The notes beneath the pieces are model-generated. The model saw only the letters and a list, made by a program, of their open reading frames with translations. It searched no databases and had not been told where the DNA came from. Made by a program: the position numbers and the translations under genes. Source: Emcibacter sp. SYSU 3D8 (lineage in GTDB: Bacteria; Pseudomonadota; Alphaproteobacteria; SMXS01). From it: a DNA stretch of 64,000 bases. The DNA lies in contig NZ_JBBYXK010000004.1 of NCBI RefSeq assembly GCF_039655875.1, positions 1 to 64,000 on the forward strand, in the 5' to 3' direction. Shown here piece after piece: positions 48,871 through 60,483 of the stretch (the stretch's first letter is position 1; each line of letters starts with the position of its first letter).

Positions 48871-49775
48871 ACCTGTCCCCATATGCGGGGCGGCAACGGC
48901 GCGCCGGTGGCGAAGGCGTTCATGGCCTCGTCGCCGTAATGCTGGACAATGGCATCCTCGTAGGTGAGCACCCCGGCGGATTTCAGCGCTGCCCGGAGCG
49001 CGGCGGGCAATCTGACCGCCTGGGCGCCGAGGCGCTTGCGCAGTAGCTCGAGCTCGAATCGGCAATAATCTTCCGTATCGGACGACACGATGCCGAAGGT
49101 GAAAAACGTCGAGAGCTTCCGGTGCTTGCCGGTCAGGCGCCACCAGGCATCTTTTATGGCAATGACCCAGCGCGGCCAGCCAAGGCGCCGGCCTATGGCC
49201 AGCAGCAGATGCTCGAACGGGTCGGGCAGCACGCCGGCATGGATCACGCGTATGTCGAAGAACGCCACATCGCCCTCGTGGGTGCGCGGCCTTTCGTCCG
49301 GCAGTCCATCGGGGTTTCGCTGGCGGTGCGAGCCGCGCCGCACCTTCAGGCCAAGATGATCGGTGTCGTGGTCCTGCAAATAGATGCCGGCGCGGTAGAC
49401 CCGGCAATCGGGTCGCGACAGATAGTCGCCGCGGAAACAGCCGCCCAGATGCTCGTTGATGTCGCGGTGCCAGTGGCTCAGCATGTTCAGATGGGTGTCG
49501 CAATTGCCGCAGAATACGAGTTGGCCGTCACCCAGCAGGCCGCGGATGGCAGACAATATGCCTGGATGGCACAACAGCCAGTGCAGGCCGGGGATCATGA
49601 TCGCCGATCCGGGCTGGTGCCGGCCGAGACGTTCCCGGACGCCCCCTCTGCGGAAGTGCGCCAGCAATGTCCGGCGAAGATTTGCCGTTTCCTCGCGCGA
49701 GAGCACACCCGGTGCGATCCAGTAGCCGTTGGTCTCGATCAGGCGGCGGGGGCTCGCGGCGTCGGTCAGGTCCAC
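48867..49775 (-). CDS. Phytanoyl-CoA dioxygenase-like Fe(II)/2-oxoglutarate oxygenase (copy A)
   Basis: 302 residues from GTG 49775 (CGGAGGAACGGCT upstream). LIETNGYWIAPGVLSREETANLRRTLL opens as in the PhyH family. WHRDINEHLGGCF gives the His-x-Asp iron ligands, RVYRAGIYLQDHDTDHLGLKVRRGSH is the conserved core with the 2-oxoglutarate-binding Arg, and VIHAGVLPD gives the distal His. Its start overlaps the end of copy B by 10 bases, so it is the last of three coupled paralogues. The substrate is unknown. Confidence 0.88.
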   Translation of the reverse strand: MDLTDAASPRRLIETNGYWIAPGVLSREETANLRRTLLAHFRRGGVRERLGRHQPGSAIMIPGLHWLLCHPGILSAIRGLLGDGQLVFCGNCDTHLNMLSHWHRDINEHLGGCFRGDYLSRPDCRVYRAGIYLQDHDTDHLGLKVRRGSHRQRNPDGLPDERPRTHEGDVAFFDIRVIHAGVLPDPFEHLLLAIGRRLGWPRWVIAIKDAWWRLTGKHRKLSTFFTFGIVSSDTEDYCRFELELLRKRLGAQAVRLPAALRAALKSAGVLTYEDAIVQHYGDEAMNAFATGAPLPPRIWGQV

Positions 49776-50668
49776 AGCCGTTCCTCCGGTAATGGCTTGC
49801 CTGCCGCCATGTCGTCGAGAACGGCGGGGCCGAAGCGGCGCTTCAGTGCGGCATCGAATGTCAGCACGCCGGCCGCGTCGAAGGCATGGGCCACATCTTC
49901 GTCGATCCTGAATTTCTCGTGGCCCCAACGCATTCTGCGAAAGGTGATTTCGGCGCGGCAGAAGTCTTCTGTGTCGGGGTGCGGCGTGCCGAATGCGAAG
50001 AAGATGGCGGCCTTGGCCGGCTTGCCGGTCAGCCGCCACCAGGCCTTTTTCAGGCCGAGAATCCAGCCCGGCCATTGCAGGCGCCGGCCCAGGCCCACAA
50101 GCATCCGTTCGACCGGGTCGGGCACGATGCCGATGTGGTTGGTGCGGCAATCGAAAAAGATGATGTCGCCAGCCCTCGTACGGAGGTCGTCGACCGGCAG
50201 GCCGTCGTCCTGGCGTTGCCGGTGCGATCCTCGCCGCACCTTCAGCCCCCAGTCGTTGTCCGCGTGGTCCTGGAGATAGAGCGCCGCACGGTAGATCCTG
50301 CACTCGTCGCGGGCATGGTGGTCACCCTTGAAGAACGATCCCCTGTGGTCATGATCGTCCCGGTGCCAGCGTCCGACCACGTCAAGCTGGCAATCGCAGT
50401 CGCACAGCACCAGGGGGCCGTCTCCCAGCAATTGTCTCGCGGAGTCCAGCAATGCCGGATGACGGAGCAGCCAGGCCAGGTCCGGCATGGCGGCGACGGC
50501 GCCCTTGACGATGTAACCCAGCCGCTGGACATGCGCTAGCGGGTGCATCTGCTCCACAGCCACCGTACGCAGCCTGTCGATCTCGGCGGCAGTCAGGACA
50601 CCGCGCGCGACGTAATAGCCATGCGTCTCGATCTCCTGGCGTGGGTCAGCCCCGGCGGCGCCGGTCAT
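49766..50668 (-). CDS. Phytanoyl-CoA dioxygenase-like Fe(II)/2-oxoglutarate oxygenase (copy B)
   Basis: 300 residues. HGYYVARGVLTAAEIDRLRTVAVEQM matches the opening of copies A and C; WHRDDHDHRGSFFKGD gives His-x-Asp; RIYRAALYLQDHADNDWGLKVRRGSHRQRQ is shared; NHIGIVPD gives the distal His. The start overlaps the end of copy C by 4 bases (ATGA) and its own end overlaps copy A. Divergence from A and C is large enough that the duplication is not recent. Confidence 0.88.
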   Translation of the reverse strand: MTGAAGADPRQEIETHGYYVARGVLTAAEIDRLRTVAVEQMHPLAHVQRLGYIVKGAVAAMPDLAWLLRHPALLDSARQLLGDGPLVLCDCDCQLDVVGRWHRDDHDHRGSFFKGDHHARDECRIYRAALYLQDHADNDWGLKVRRGSHRQRQDDGLPVDDLRTRAGDIIFFDCRTNHIGIVPDPVERMLVGLGRRLQWPGWILGLKKAWWRLTGKPAKAAIFFAFGTPHPDTEDFCRAEITFRRMRWGHEKFRIDEDVAHAFDAAGVLTFDAALKRRFGPAVLDDMAAGKPLPEERLWT

Positions 50669-51549
50669 GACCAGACCCGGTCCCCGGGCAGCACGCCTGT
50701 GGCCGCGAATTGCGCCAGGACGTGGGGGCCCATCCGTGTTTCAAGCGCGGCCTCGTAGGTCAGCACGCCAGCGTCTTTCAGCGCGGACTGCAACGGTGCG
50801 GGCAGCGTGCAGTGCTCGGCCCCGACCCGTTCACGCCTGATGCCCATCTCGAACCGGCAGAAATCCTCGGAATCCGGACCTGGGGTGCCAAAGGCGAAGA
50901 ATATGGCCAGTTTGTCCGGCTTGCCGGTGACCTTCCAGTACCAGTCATTCAGGTTCACCAGCCAGGCAGGCGTGTCGCACGTGCGGGCGGCAAAAATCAT
51001 GGCGCGCTCGAACGTGTCGGGCAGTACGCCCGAATGCTCTGTACGGTAGTCGAAGAAGATCACGTCACCCGTGCGGGTCAACAGCGTGTCGGCAGGAAGA
51101 CCCGTAGCGTCGCGAACACGATGTGAGCCCCGCCTGATCCGCAACCCCAGTCCGTCAGTGTGATCCTGCAGATAGATGGCGGCGCGGTACACCCGGCACT
51201 CTGGACGGGCGAAGTAATCGCCGACGAACACTCCGCCCCGCTTGTCCTGGGTGTCGCGGTGCCACTTGCTGATCAGGTTCAGGTTGGCGTGACCGTTGCC
51301 GCTGAACACCACCTCACGGGTGCCCAGCAACTCGCGAAACATCGTGACGATGCCGGGATGGTGAAATATCCAGGCCAGCCCCGGCAGGGCGCAGGGCAAT
51401 CCGCCCTGATACCGTCCCAGCCGCTCCGGCTGGCCGCCCGAGGGAAAATGACGGGAGAGCTCGGCGCGTAGCCGCGCCACTTCGTCGCGCGATAGAAGAT
51501 CGCGCGCCACATAGTACCCATCGGCTTCGATGTGCTGTGCAGGCGTCAT
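50665..51549 (-). CDS. Phytanoyl-CoA dioxygenase-like Fe(II)/2-oxoglutarate oxygenase (copy C)
   Basis: 294 residues, first gene of the array. EADGYYVARDLLSRDEVARLRAELSRHFP is the PhyH opening; WHRDTQDKRGGVFVGDYFARPECRVYRAAIYLQDHTDGLGLRIRRGSHR holds the metal His-x-Asp and core; EHSGVLPDTFERAM gives the distal His. AAGGGGGCTGTC precedes the ATG. All three copies conserve the sequence W-H-R-D, R-[IV]-Y-R-A and RRGSHR, so each should be active. The cluster stands between mlaA and the Nudix gene. Confidence 0.88.
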   Translation of the reverse strand: MTPAQHIEADGYYVARDLLSRDEVARLRAELSRHFPSGGQPERLGRYQGGLPCALPGLAWIFHHPGIVTMFRELLGTREVVFSGNGHANLNLISKWHRDTQDKRGGVFVGDYFARPECRVYRAAIYLQDHTDGLGLRIRRGSHRVRDATGLPADTLLTRTGDVIFFDYRTEHSGVLPDTFERAMIFAARTCDTPAWLVNLNDWYWKVTGKPDKLAIFFAFGTPGPDSEDFCRFEMGIRRERVGAEHCTLPAPLQSALKDAGVLTYEAALETRMGPHVLAQFAATGVLPGDRVWS

Positions 51550-51626
51550 GACAGCCCCCTTGCGGGAGTATGAACCCGAAATCGGGGGCGCTCAACGGAT
51601 TGCAGGCAGCGCGAGACCGGTAAAGA

Positions 51627-52490
51627 TCAGCGGCCGGTGGGCGACAGCGGCGCTGGAGCCGGCGACTCTGGATCAGTCTGAGCCGGCGCGTCGAGATCCT
51701 CGTATTCCTCGAAGCCCGGCACGCCGTTTTCGCCTTCGTCGGGCGCCGCGCCATTGAGCACCTCCGACCGGCGGTTCTGCCGGTAGGCACTGCGCAGCGT
51801 GGCATAATAATCTAGGGATTCGCGCCGGAGCTGGTCGACCATCTCCAGGTTGCGGGCACGGGCATCGAGACCGGTGATGGCGATGCGGCCAAGGGCCAGA
51901 CCGCTGACATTCGCCTGATCGAGGCCGATCGTCACCGGATCGGCGAAGGTGTCCGCAACGGTGCCGACACCATCACGCAGCGTCGACGACCCCAGAAGCG
52001 GCAAGACCAGATAGGGACCCTCGCCGATGCCCCAGGCGCCGAATGTCTGGCCGAAGTCCTCGTTATGGCGCGGCAGGTCCAGATCGGTCGCCACGTCGAA
52101 GATGCCGCCGATGCCGACGGTGGAATTGGTGACGAACCGGCCGAACGTGACACCGGCCCGGTCCACCTCACCCTGCAGGACGTCGTTCACCAGGGTCAGG
52201 GGTTCGCCCACATTGCGCAGGAATACGGTGATCCGTTCCTCGACGAAGTTCGGCAGGATGAAGTGATAGACCTCGGCCAAAGGGCGGATCAGCACTTTGT
52301 CCAGGGCCTCGTTGACCGCAAAGATCGCCCGGTTGGTGGGCTCCAGCGGATCGTTCAGCTGCTTGTATTCGGCATGAGCGGCGGGATCGGTAGGAACGGT
52401 GGCGCAGCCGGCCAGCAATAGCCCGGCGACGGCCGCGAACGAGACGATTCTGCAAGTGCGGCTGAGGGTCTTGAGGCGTGAACTTGGCAC
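51627..52490 (-). CDS. mlaA: MlaA/VacJ outer membrane lipid-asymmetry lipoprotein
   Basis: 287 residues from GTG 52490, which gives a proper lipoprotein signal (CRIVSFAAVAGLLLAGC, lipidated Cys29); GGAG stands 11 bases upstream. NDPLEPTNRAIFAVNEALDKVLIRPLAEVYHFILPNFVEERITVFLRNVGEPLTLVNDVLQG and TLRDGVGTVADTFADPV are MlaA hallmarks. It extracts misplaced phospholipids from the outer leaflet and passes them to MlaC. The last ~40 residues are Pro/Glu/Asp-rich. Confidence 0.95.
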   Translation of the reverse strand: MPSSRLKTLSRTCRIVSFAAVAGLLLAGCATVPTDPAAHAEYKQLNDPLEPTNRAIFAVNEALDKVLIRPLAEVYHFILPNFVEERITVFLRNVGEPLTLVNDVLQGEVDRAGVTFGRFVTNSTVGIGGIFDVATDLDLPRHNEDFGQTFGAWGIGEGPYLVLPLLGSSTLRDGVGTVADTFADPVTIGLDQANVSGLALGRIAITGLDARARNLEMVDQLRRESLDYYATLRSAYRQNRRSEVLNGAAPDEGENGVPGFEEYEDLDAPAQTDPESPAPAPLSPTGR

Positions 52491-52618
52491 GGCGCCCGAT
52501 TCTCCGGCGAAAGATTGACTGGCTGCGGCATGTCGGCCGAACGCGACCATATCCCAACATGTTCCGGGGATGCTACAGCTTCCCATATCGGCTGACCCAT
52601 ATGCAGAACGCGGTTGAT

Positions 52619-52640
52619 TATATAAGGATATCTTTATATA
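52619..52640 (+). promoter_or_regulatory. Palindromic operator upstream of the sahR-metF-metH operon
   Basis: A 22-base near-perfect palindrome: half-site TATATAAGGAT and its complement, with core GGATATCTT and one mismatched pair. It lies 39 bases before the chosen start of the ArsR-methyltransferase gene and is the only AT-rich block in the area. SahR regulators, as I recall, bind AAGATATCTT-like palindromes upstream of methionine-cycle genes, so this is the likely autoregulatory site. Confidence 0.5.
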
Positions 52641-52678
52641 TGCATGCAGAGTTCACTCTGGGAAAACGGCCGACACTC

Positions 52679-53647
52679 ATGCAAGACCTGCTGGCAGCGT
52701 TGAAGGCGGCAGCCGAGCCGACAAGGCTGCGGCTGCTGGCGCTGCTCGAATATAACGAACTGACGGTGTCCGAACTGACCCAGATTCTCGGGCAGTCGCA
52801 GCCGCGCGTGTCGCGTCATCTCAAGCTGATGGCCGAAGCCGGGCTGGTCGAGCGTTTCTCGGAGGGCACCTGGGCGTTCTACCGGGTTGCCGACAACGAG
52901 ATGGGCCGCGCCCTGACCCGGTCTATCGTCGACCTGATCGTCGAGGAAGATCCGGTGCTGGCGCGCGATCTGGAGCGCCTCGAGCAGGTCAAGACGGCGC
53001 GCGCCGAATCCGCCGCCGCCTATTTCACCGATAATGCCGCGATATGGGACACCATCCGGTCGCTCTACATGCCCGAAGCCGAGGTCGAGAAGGCGGTGCT
53101 GGATTTGCTGGGCGGCGAGCCCGTGGGGAAGCTGCTCGACATCGGCACCGGCACGGGCCGCATGCTGTCGATCTTTGCCGGGCAGATCGAGCGCGGCCTT
53201 GGGGTGGACATGAACCGCGAGATGCTGGCCGTCGCCCGCGCCAACCTGGCGCAGGCGCAGATCCAGAATTGCCAGGTTCGCCAGGGCGACATGTACAATC
53301 TGGGCCTTGCCGCGGACGACTTCGACGTGGCGGTGTTCCACCAGGTGCTGCACTTTGCCGAGGAACCGGCGGCAGCGGTCCATGAGGCAGCGCGCGTGCT
53401 GCGGCCCGACGGCCGCCTGCTCATCGTCGATTTCGCGCCCCACACGCTCGAATATCTGCGCACCGACCATGCCCACAGGCGCCTGGGCTTCTGCGACGAC
53501 GAGGTTGCCGGCATGTGCCGGGCCGCGGGCTTTGGCGATGTTTCCATCCGGCATCTCGTGGGCGGCGAACTCACGGTCACCGTCTGGCTCGCCGCCAAGG
53601 CGGGGCGCCGTGCCGTGCCGTTGCACATCGTAGGGGAAAAGGCATGA
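52679..53647 (+). CDS. sahR: ArsR-type regulator fused to a methyltransferase domain (SahR-like)
   Basis: 322 residues from ATG 52679; an in-frame ATG at 52640 adds 13 residues. MQDLLAALKAAAEPTRLRLLALLEYNELTVSELTQILGQSQPRVSRHLKLMAEAGLVERFSEG is the ArsR winged helix. From ~140 on lies a class I methyltransferase-like domain: LLDIGTGTGRMLSIFA (SAM motif I), VDMNREMLAVARAN, FDVAVFHQVLHF. This architecture, together with metF and metH downstream, matches SahR, which senses S-adenosylhomocysteine. Its stop overlaps the metF start (ATGA). Confidence 0.82.
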   Translation: MQDLLAALKAAAEPTRLRLLALLEYNELTVSELTQILGQSQPRVSRHLKLMAEAGLVERFSEGTWAFYRVADNEMGRALTRSIVDLIVEEDPVLARDLERLEQVKTARAESAAAYFTDNAAIWDTIRSLYMPEAEVEKAVLDLLGGEPVGKLLDIGTGTGRMLSIFAGQIERGLGVDMNREMLAVARANLAQAQIQNCQVRQGDMYNLGLAADDFDVAVFHQVLHFAEEPAAAVHEAARVLRPDGRLLIVDFAPHTLEYLRTDHAHRRLGFCDDEVAGMCRAAGFGDVSIRHLVGGELTVTVWLAAKAGRRAVPLHIVGEKA

Positions 53648-54564
53648 GTTCGATGGCCGCCAGCATCGATCAGGCGACGGCGTTTTCGCTCCTGGACTGG
53701 GATCCGGGTCCGCTGAGCCTGTCGTTCGAATTCTTCCCGCCGAACAGCGAGAAGATGGAAGAGACCCTGTGGACGGCCATCAAACGGCTTGAGCCGCTGG
53801 CGCCGGACTTTGTTTCGGTCACCTATGGGGCCGGCGGCTCGACCCGCGAGCGCACCCACAACACGGTGGCGCGCATCCTCAAGGAAACCGCCCTGACGCC
53901 GGCCGCGCACCTGACCTGCATCGGCGCCTCGCGCGGCGAGATCGACGACATCGCCCGCCGGTACTGGGACGAGGGCGTACGGCACATCGTCGCCCTGCGC
54001 GGCGATCCCGCCGAGGGTACGTCTCGGTACATACCCCGCGAAGACGGCTACGCCTATGCGGCCGACCTTGTGGCCGGCCTGAAGCGCGTCGGCGACTTCG
54101 ATATCTCGGTCGCCGGCTATCCGGACGTGCATCCGGCCGCGCCCAGCCCCCAGTTCGACCTGGAATATCTGCGCCGGAAGGTCGATGCGGGCGCCAGCCG
54201 GGTGATTACCCAGTATTTCTTCGATCCGGCCACGTTCCTGCGGTTTCGCGACAAGGCGCGGGCGGCGGGCGTCAAGGCGCCGATCGTGCCCGGGATCATG
54301 CCGGTGACCAACTTTGCCCAGGTCAGGCGGTTCAGCGCCGGTTGCGGCGCGGTGGTGCCGGACTGGCTGGGCCGTCACTTCGACGGACTCGACAACGACC
54401 CGGCGACCACGCGCATGGTGGCGAGCGCCATCGTGGCCGAGCAGTGCCGCCAGCTCATCGCCGCCGGAGTCACCGAATTCCATTTCTACACGCTCAACCG
54501 GGCGGAACTGACGGCAGGCATCTGCCATCTGCTCGGACGGCGCCCGAAGGAGGCCGCACAATGA
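53644..54564 (+). CDS. metF: Methylenetetrahydrofolate reductase
   Basis: 306 residues. It reduces 5,10-methylene-THF to 5-methyl-THF, the methyl donor for Met[20 protein letters not shown] is the N-terminal TIM-barrel start with the catalytic Glu in [33 protein letters not shown] and [13 protein letters not shown] are FAD/folate-binding segments. It overlaps its neighbours at both ends (ATGA), so it is part of one transcript and translational chain. Confidence 0.95.
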   Translation: MSSMAASIDQATAFSLLDWDPGPLSLSFEFFPPNSEKMEETLWTAIKRLEPLAPDFVSVTYGAGGSTRERTHNTVARILKETALTPAAHLTCIGASRGEIDDIARRYWDEGVRHIVALRGDPAEGTSRYIPREDGYAYAADLVAGLKRVGDFDISVAGYPDVHPAAPSPQFDLEYLRRKVDAGASRVITQYFFDPATFLRFRDKARAAGVKAPIVPGIMPVTNFAQVRRFSAGCGAVVPDWLGRHFDGLDNDPATTRMVASAIVAEQCRQLIAAGVTEFHFYTLNRAELTAGICHLLGRRPKEAAQ

Positions 54565-55621
54565 ACCGCGAACAACGCCTGAAGGCGCTGGAGCAGGCCG
54601 CGCGCGAGCGCATCCTGGTGATCGATGGCGCTTTCGGCACCATGATCCAGGGTTACAGCCTGGACGAGGCGGCCTATCGCGGCGAACGCTTCAAGGACTG
54701 GCCCCACGATGTGAAGGGCAATAACGACCTGATCAACATCACCCAGCCCCAGATCGTCGAAGCGATCCACGACGCCTATCTGGAAGCGGGCGCCGACATT
54801 GTGGAAACCAACACGTTCAGCTCGACCACCATCGCCCAGGCCGATTACGGCATGGAGGCGATTGCGGCCGAGCTGAATCTGGCGGGCGCCCGCGCCGCGC
54901 GCCGCGCGGCTGACGCCTGGACGGCCAGGACGCCTGACAAACCGCGCTTTGTCGCCGGGGCGATGGGGCCGACCAACCGCACCGCCAGCCTGTCGCCCGA
55001 CGTGAACCGCCCGGGCTTCCGCAATGTGGATTTCGACGAACTGCGCCTTGCCTACAAGGAAGAGGCGCGCGCGCTGATCGAGGGCGACGTCGACATGATC
55101 CTGGTCGAGACCATCTTCGATACGCTCAACGCCAAGGCGGCGCTGTTTGCCGTCGACGAGGTGTTCGGCGAGATGGGGATCAGCCTGCCGGTCATGATCT
55201 CCGGTACCATCACCGACGCCTCGGGGCGCACCCTGTCCGGACAGACCACGGAAGCGTTCTGGTATTCCCTGCGCCACACCAAGCCGTTCAGCATCGGCCT
55301 GAACTGTGCGCTCGGCCCGGCCCAGATGCGGCAATATATCGCCGACCTGTCGCGGGTCGCCGACACGCGGGTCAGCGCCTACCCCAATGCGGGCCTGCCC
55401 AACGAGATGGGCGAATATGACGAGACACCGGAAATGATGCGTGACCACCTGCGGGAATGGGCCCAGTCGGGTCTTCTGAACATTGTCGGCGGCTGCTGCG
55501 GCACCACGCCGCCGCATATTCGCGCCATCGCCCAGGCGGTTTCGGATGTGAAGCCGCGGCCGATCCCGGAGCTGGATCACCGGCTGCGACTGTCGGGCCT
55601 CGAGCCGTTCACTGCCGCCGT

Positions 55622-55625
<4 letters not shown>
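54561..55625 (+). CDS. metH: Methionine synthase N-terminal part (homocysteine methyltransferase domain)
   Basis: 354 residues, corresponding to the homocysteine-binding domain of Met[16 protein letters not shown] starts the barrel; the zinc ligands are the Cys of GLNCALG and the two Cys of [12 protein letters not shown]. It is encoded separately from the folate, cobalamin and reactivation domains (next gene), with an ATGA overlap, so the enzyme is a split MetH. The break falls exactly at the domain boundary, so it is a natural arrangement rather than a frameshift. Confidence 0.93.
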
Positions 55626-58258
<2,633 letters not shown>

Positions 58259-58350
58259 GGATGGCGGCGGTCTACGTTTTGGCTACCTCCCCAACCAGCA
58301 TCTTTACTGCTAGGAGATGACGTGGAATTGATCGAGTGGGAGGTTATGGG

Positions 58351-59142
58351 ATGAGTAGTGGAATAACCACAAGTTCTCTCGCTTGTTTCCTTAGGGCTTG
58401 GCGCGCCGAAGTCGGGCTGATCGTTGAGCCGGGTAGATTCTTGCCTGAATTGTCGACGATGTCCGGTTCGTCGCGATCGCGACCTAGCGAGCTTCTTGAG
58501 ACCCGGAATCTCCCCGACATTGTGCGGCTTTCCGAAACGCTGTTCGCTTTGGCGCCATTGCTAATGGCAGCTCGACGCGATGGTGCGTTCATCGACATCT
58601 GGAAGCTGTCGCGAGTTGGTCGCAATGAGGTGCGAAACTGTGCAGTTCTGGCGTGGATATTCGATGCACATGAGAGCCACGGCAAAGGAAATGCAGTCTT
58701 TGCCGCCTTCTTACGCCGGCTTTGGAGCAAACATCCGAAGGTTTCGCTGCCGATTGACCCAGGGGAAAGATATGCGGTCTTCCGTGAATTGAATCCAGAT
58801 GGCGATGAGGCAAACAGGGTTGACCTCGTCATCGATGGTCCAGATTTCGTGATCTTTATTGAAGCGAAGATTGATGCAGTCGAGGGAAATAACCAGCTTG
58901 CACGCTACCTGTCACTCGCAAAAAACCGGGCAAGCCGAGCAGGCAAGCCGTGCTATGTAGTGATTTTTCTGTGCCCGGCTGCTAATCGGGGTCTCTCAAT
59001 CCCAAAAACTGACCATCTTGTTGTGGCGACTTGGCGCGATGTGGCTGCTGCGATCGGCGAGGTTGAACGGTCAACTGGAGACATTGAGAGTTTCGCCGCA
59101 CGGTTGCTTGGCCAGTTCAAGTCTCACATTCGAAAATTCTGA
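58351..59142 (+). CDS. PD-(D/E)XK nuclease family protein (PDDEXK_4-like)
   Basis: 263 residues from ATG 58351 (GGGAGGTTATGGG upstream). EVRNCAVLAWIFDAHESHGKGNAVFAAFL matches the N-terminal signature of the PDDEXK_4 family; the nuclease core follows as VDLVID (Asp158), IFIEAK (Glu171-x-Lys173) and EGNNQLARYLSLA (Gln182). These residues give an intact D-x12-E-x-K active site. Base composition is less GC-rich than the neighbours. It lies 10 bases before an unknown partner gene, so a two-gene module, possibly antiphage defence, is inferred. Confidence 0.8.
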   Translation: MSSGITTSSLACFLRAWRAEVGLIVEPGRFLPELSTMSGSSRSRPSELLETRNLPDIVRLSETLFALAPLLMAARRDGAFIDIWKLSRVGRNEVRNCAVLAWIFDAHESHGKGNAVFAAFLRRLWSKHPKVSLPIDPGERYAVFRELNPDGDEANRVDLVIDGPDFVIFIEAKIDAVEGNNQLARYLSLAKNRASRAGKPCYVVIFLCPAANRGLSIPKTDHLVVATWRDVAAAIGEVERSTGDIESFAARLLGQFKSHIRKF

Positions 59143-59152
59143 CGAGGAAGTG

Positions 59153-59803
59153 ATGCCCACGAATGCATTGAACACACTAATCGTTCGTCATCTCGCTGAC
59201 ATTGATGGTGCAGCCAAACATCTTTATGAAGTGGTTGAAGAACAGATTGGTAATGCCATAGGGGACGTCGTTAAGGATTGGGCGAAAGGCCTCGACCTTA
59301 AAGGCGAATTTGACTATCCGGATGGCGTGCTGTGGTTTGGACCGGCAGAATGGCAGGTCAGCGATGCGAAAAGAGAGGAATGGTATTTCTATTGGGAATT
59401 TGGCCCCGGTGAAGATGATTCATTCGAACAGCCTGGAGAGGGCAAAGATTTTTTCTGGCTGACCCGCCTATGTGGTCAGGGCAGGGGCACGCTGGGATTT
59501 CGCCTTCACTGCAACTATCAGTTTTTCCAGCAAGGCGCGAAGGCATGGCGCAGTTTCATGGCTGAGCAAGCGTGGCGCTTCCGTGAAAGGGGTTTTAACT
59601 TCGAGCAGGGTAGGGGGCAACTTTTCCTGCCAGTTCATGTTGATCCTGAAAGTCTAGCCAAGACGTTCGAGGAGAGCGGACAAGTCGTTGATGCGCTGGA
59701 TCCGATTGTTGCGGCACTCTCGACGATCTATGACGCGCGGCAATCGTTCGATCAACTTCTCAGTCATGCGAAACAGTCTCTGGGCGTGAGGGCGCAAAGT
59801 TGA
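59153..59803 (+). CDS. Unknown partner protein of the nuclease module
   Basis: 216 residues, no family recognised. ATG 59153 has GACGAGGAAGTG upstream. The N-terminus is helical (IVRHLADIDGAAKHLYEVVEEQIGNAIGDVVKDWAKGLDL). The middle is rich in aromatic and acidic residues (WFGPAEWQVSDAKREEWYFYWEFGPGEDDSFEQPGEGKDFFWLTRLCGQG) and the C-terminus is helical (LDPIVAALSTIYDARQSFDQLLSHAK). No signal peptide or membrane segment. The lower GC content and tight spacing to the nuclease gene suggest they work together and were gained together. Confidence 0.75.
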   Translation: MPTNALNTLIVRHLADIDGAAKHLYEVVEEQIGNAIGDVVKDWAKGLDLKGEFDYPDGVLWFGPAEWQVSDAKREEWYFYWEFGPGEDDSFEQPGEGKDFFWLTRLCGQGRGTLGFRLHCNYQFFQQGAKAWRSFMAEQAWRFRERGFNFEQGRGQLFLPVHVDPESLAKTFEESGQVVDALDPIVAALSTIYDARQSFDQLLSHAKQSLGVRAQS

Positions 59804-59949
59804 CCTCATTGGGAGGATATTGTCTCAGCGGCAATCTTTTTGCTGAGGGGGGGGTATCCGATCGTTTTGAGGTTACGCTACGGCACGAGAAATTTTCCGT
59901 TACGAGAAGCTGGCGACGATTTGATTCTGGTAGGTGTGTGATTGGGTAA
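59800..59949 (+). CDS. Possible small coupled gene (49 codons, TTG start)
   Basis: TTG at 59800 overlaps the TGA of the partner gene (TTGA). The frame reads TSLGGYCLSGNLFAEGGVSDRFEVTLRHEKFSVTRSWRRFDSG and stops at 59949. Composition looks protein-like (mixed charged, aromatic residues), but there is no family match and no independent ribosome binding site. It could be a third gene of the nuclease module or a chance frame. Confidence 0.3.
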   Translation: MTSLGGYCLSGNLFAEGGVSDRFEVTLRHEKFSVTRSWRRFDSGRCVIG

Positions 59950-60276
59950 AGCGGAAACCAACGATGCCGTCTTTATGAAGCTTCTCACCAAGTTGGTGCA
60001 TTTTGCGCCACACGGACTGCGTGGGGTGTTGAGGCTTTTCGTGCATCATCGCCGAGCCTGACGCGAACGGCGCCGTTCCTTTAGTAAACCGTTATTCGCA
60101 TCTTTTGTACGCGAGCGAACACCAGTTAAGAACGCCTGTCAAATATTGCTTGTTTTTGCAAGGATTGCCGGTTACCAAATTATGCGCGGCGTGAGTTTGT
60201 CCGAGTAGTAGGCAACATGCACTCGTGACTGTCTGGGCGCCGGTGTGTTCTGTTGAGAGTTTGCTGAGGACTGTCG
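59950..60276. other. Long leader region before the cold-shock gene
   Basis: 327 bases without a supportable gene. A 28-codon frame from 59976 is too weak to call. The region is moderately AT-rich near 60080-60190 and would form the long 5' leader usual for csp mRNAs, whose structure controls cold induction. No clear promoter pair was fixed. Confidence 0.35.
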
Positions 60277-60483
60277 ATGGCTACTGGTATCGTGAAGTGG
60301 TTCAACAAGACCAAGGGTTACGGCTTTATCGCGCCGGATTCGGGCGGAAAGGACGTATTCGTTCATATCACTGCGGTTGAGAAGTCGGGGCTTGGCGATC
60401 TGCAGGAAGGCCAGAAGGTTGCCTTCGAGCTGGTACCAGGCCGGGATGGCCGCACAGCTGCTGACGAACTGCAATCGGCCTAG
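60277..60483 (+). CDS. Cold-shock protein (CspA family)
   Basis: 68 residues, a single OB-fold. [49 protein letters not shown] contains RNP1 (KGYGFI) and RNP2 (VFVHI), which bind single-stranded RNA. Length is exactly that of alphaproteobacterial CspA. Its stop is shared with the convergent oxoprolinase gene as CTAG. The preceding leader is long, consistent with cold control. Confidence 0.95.
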   Translation: MATGIVKWFNKTKGYGFIAPDSGGKDVFVHITAVEKSGLGDLQEGQKVAFELVPGRDGRTAADELQSA

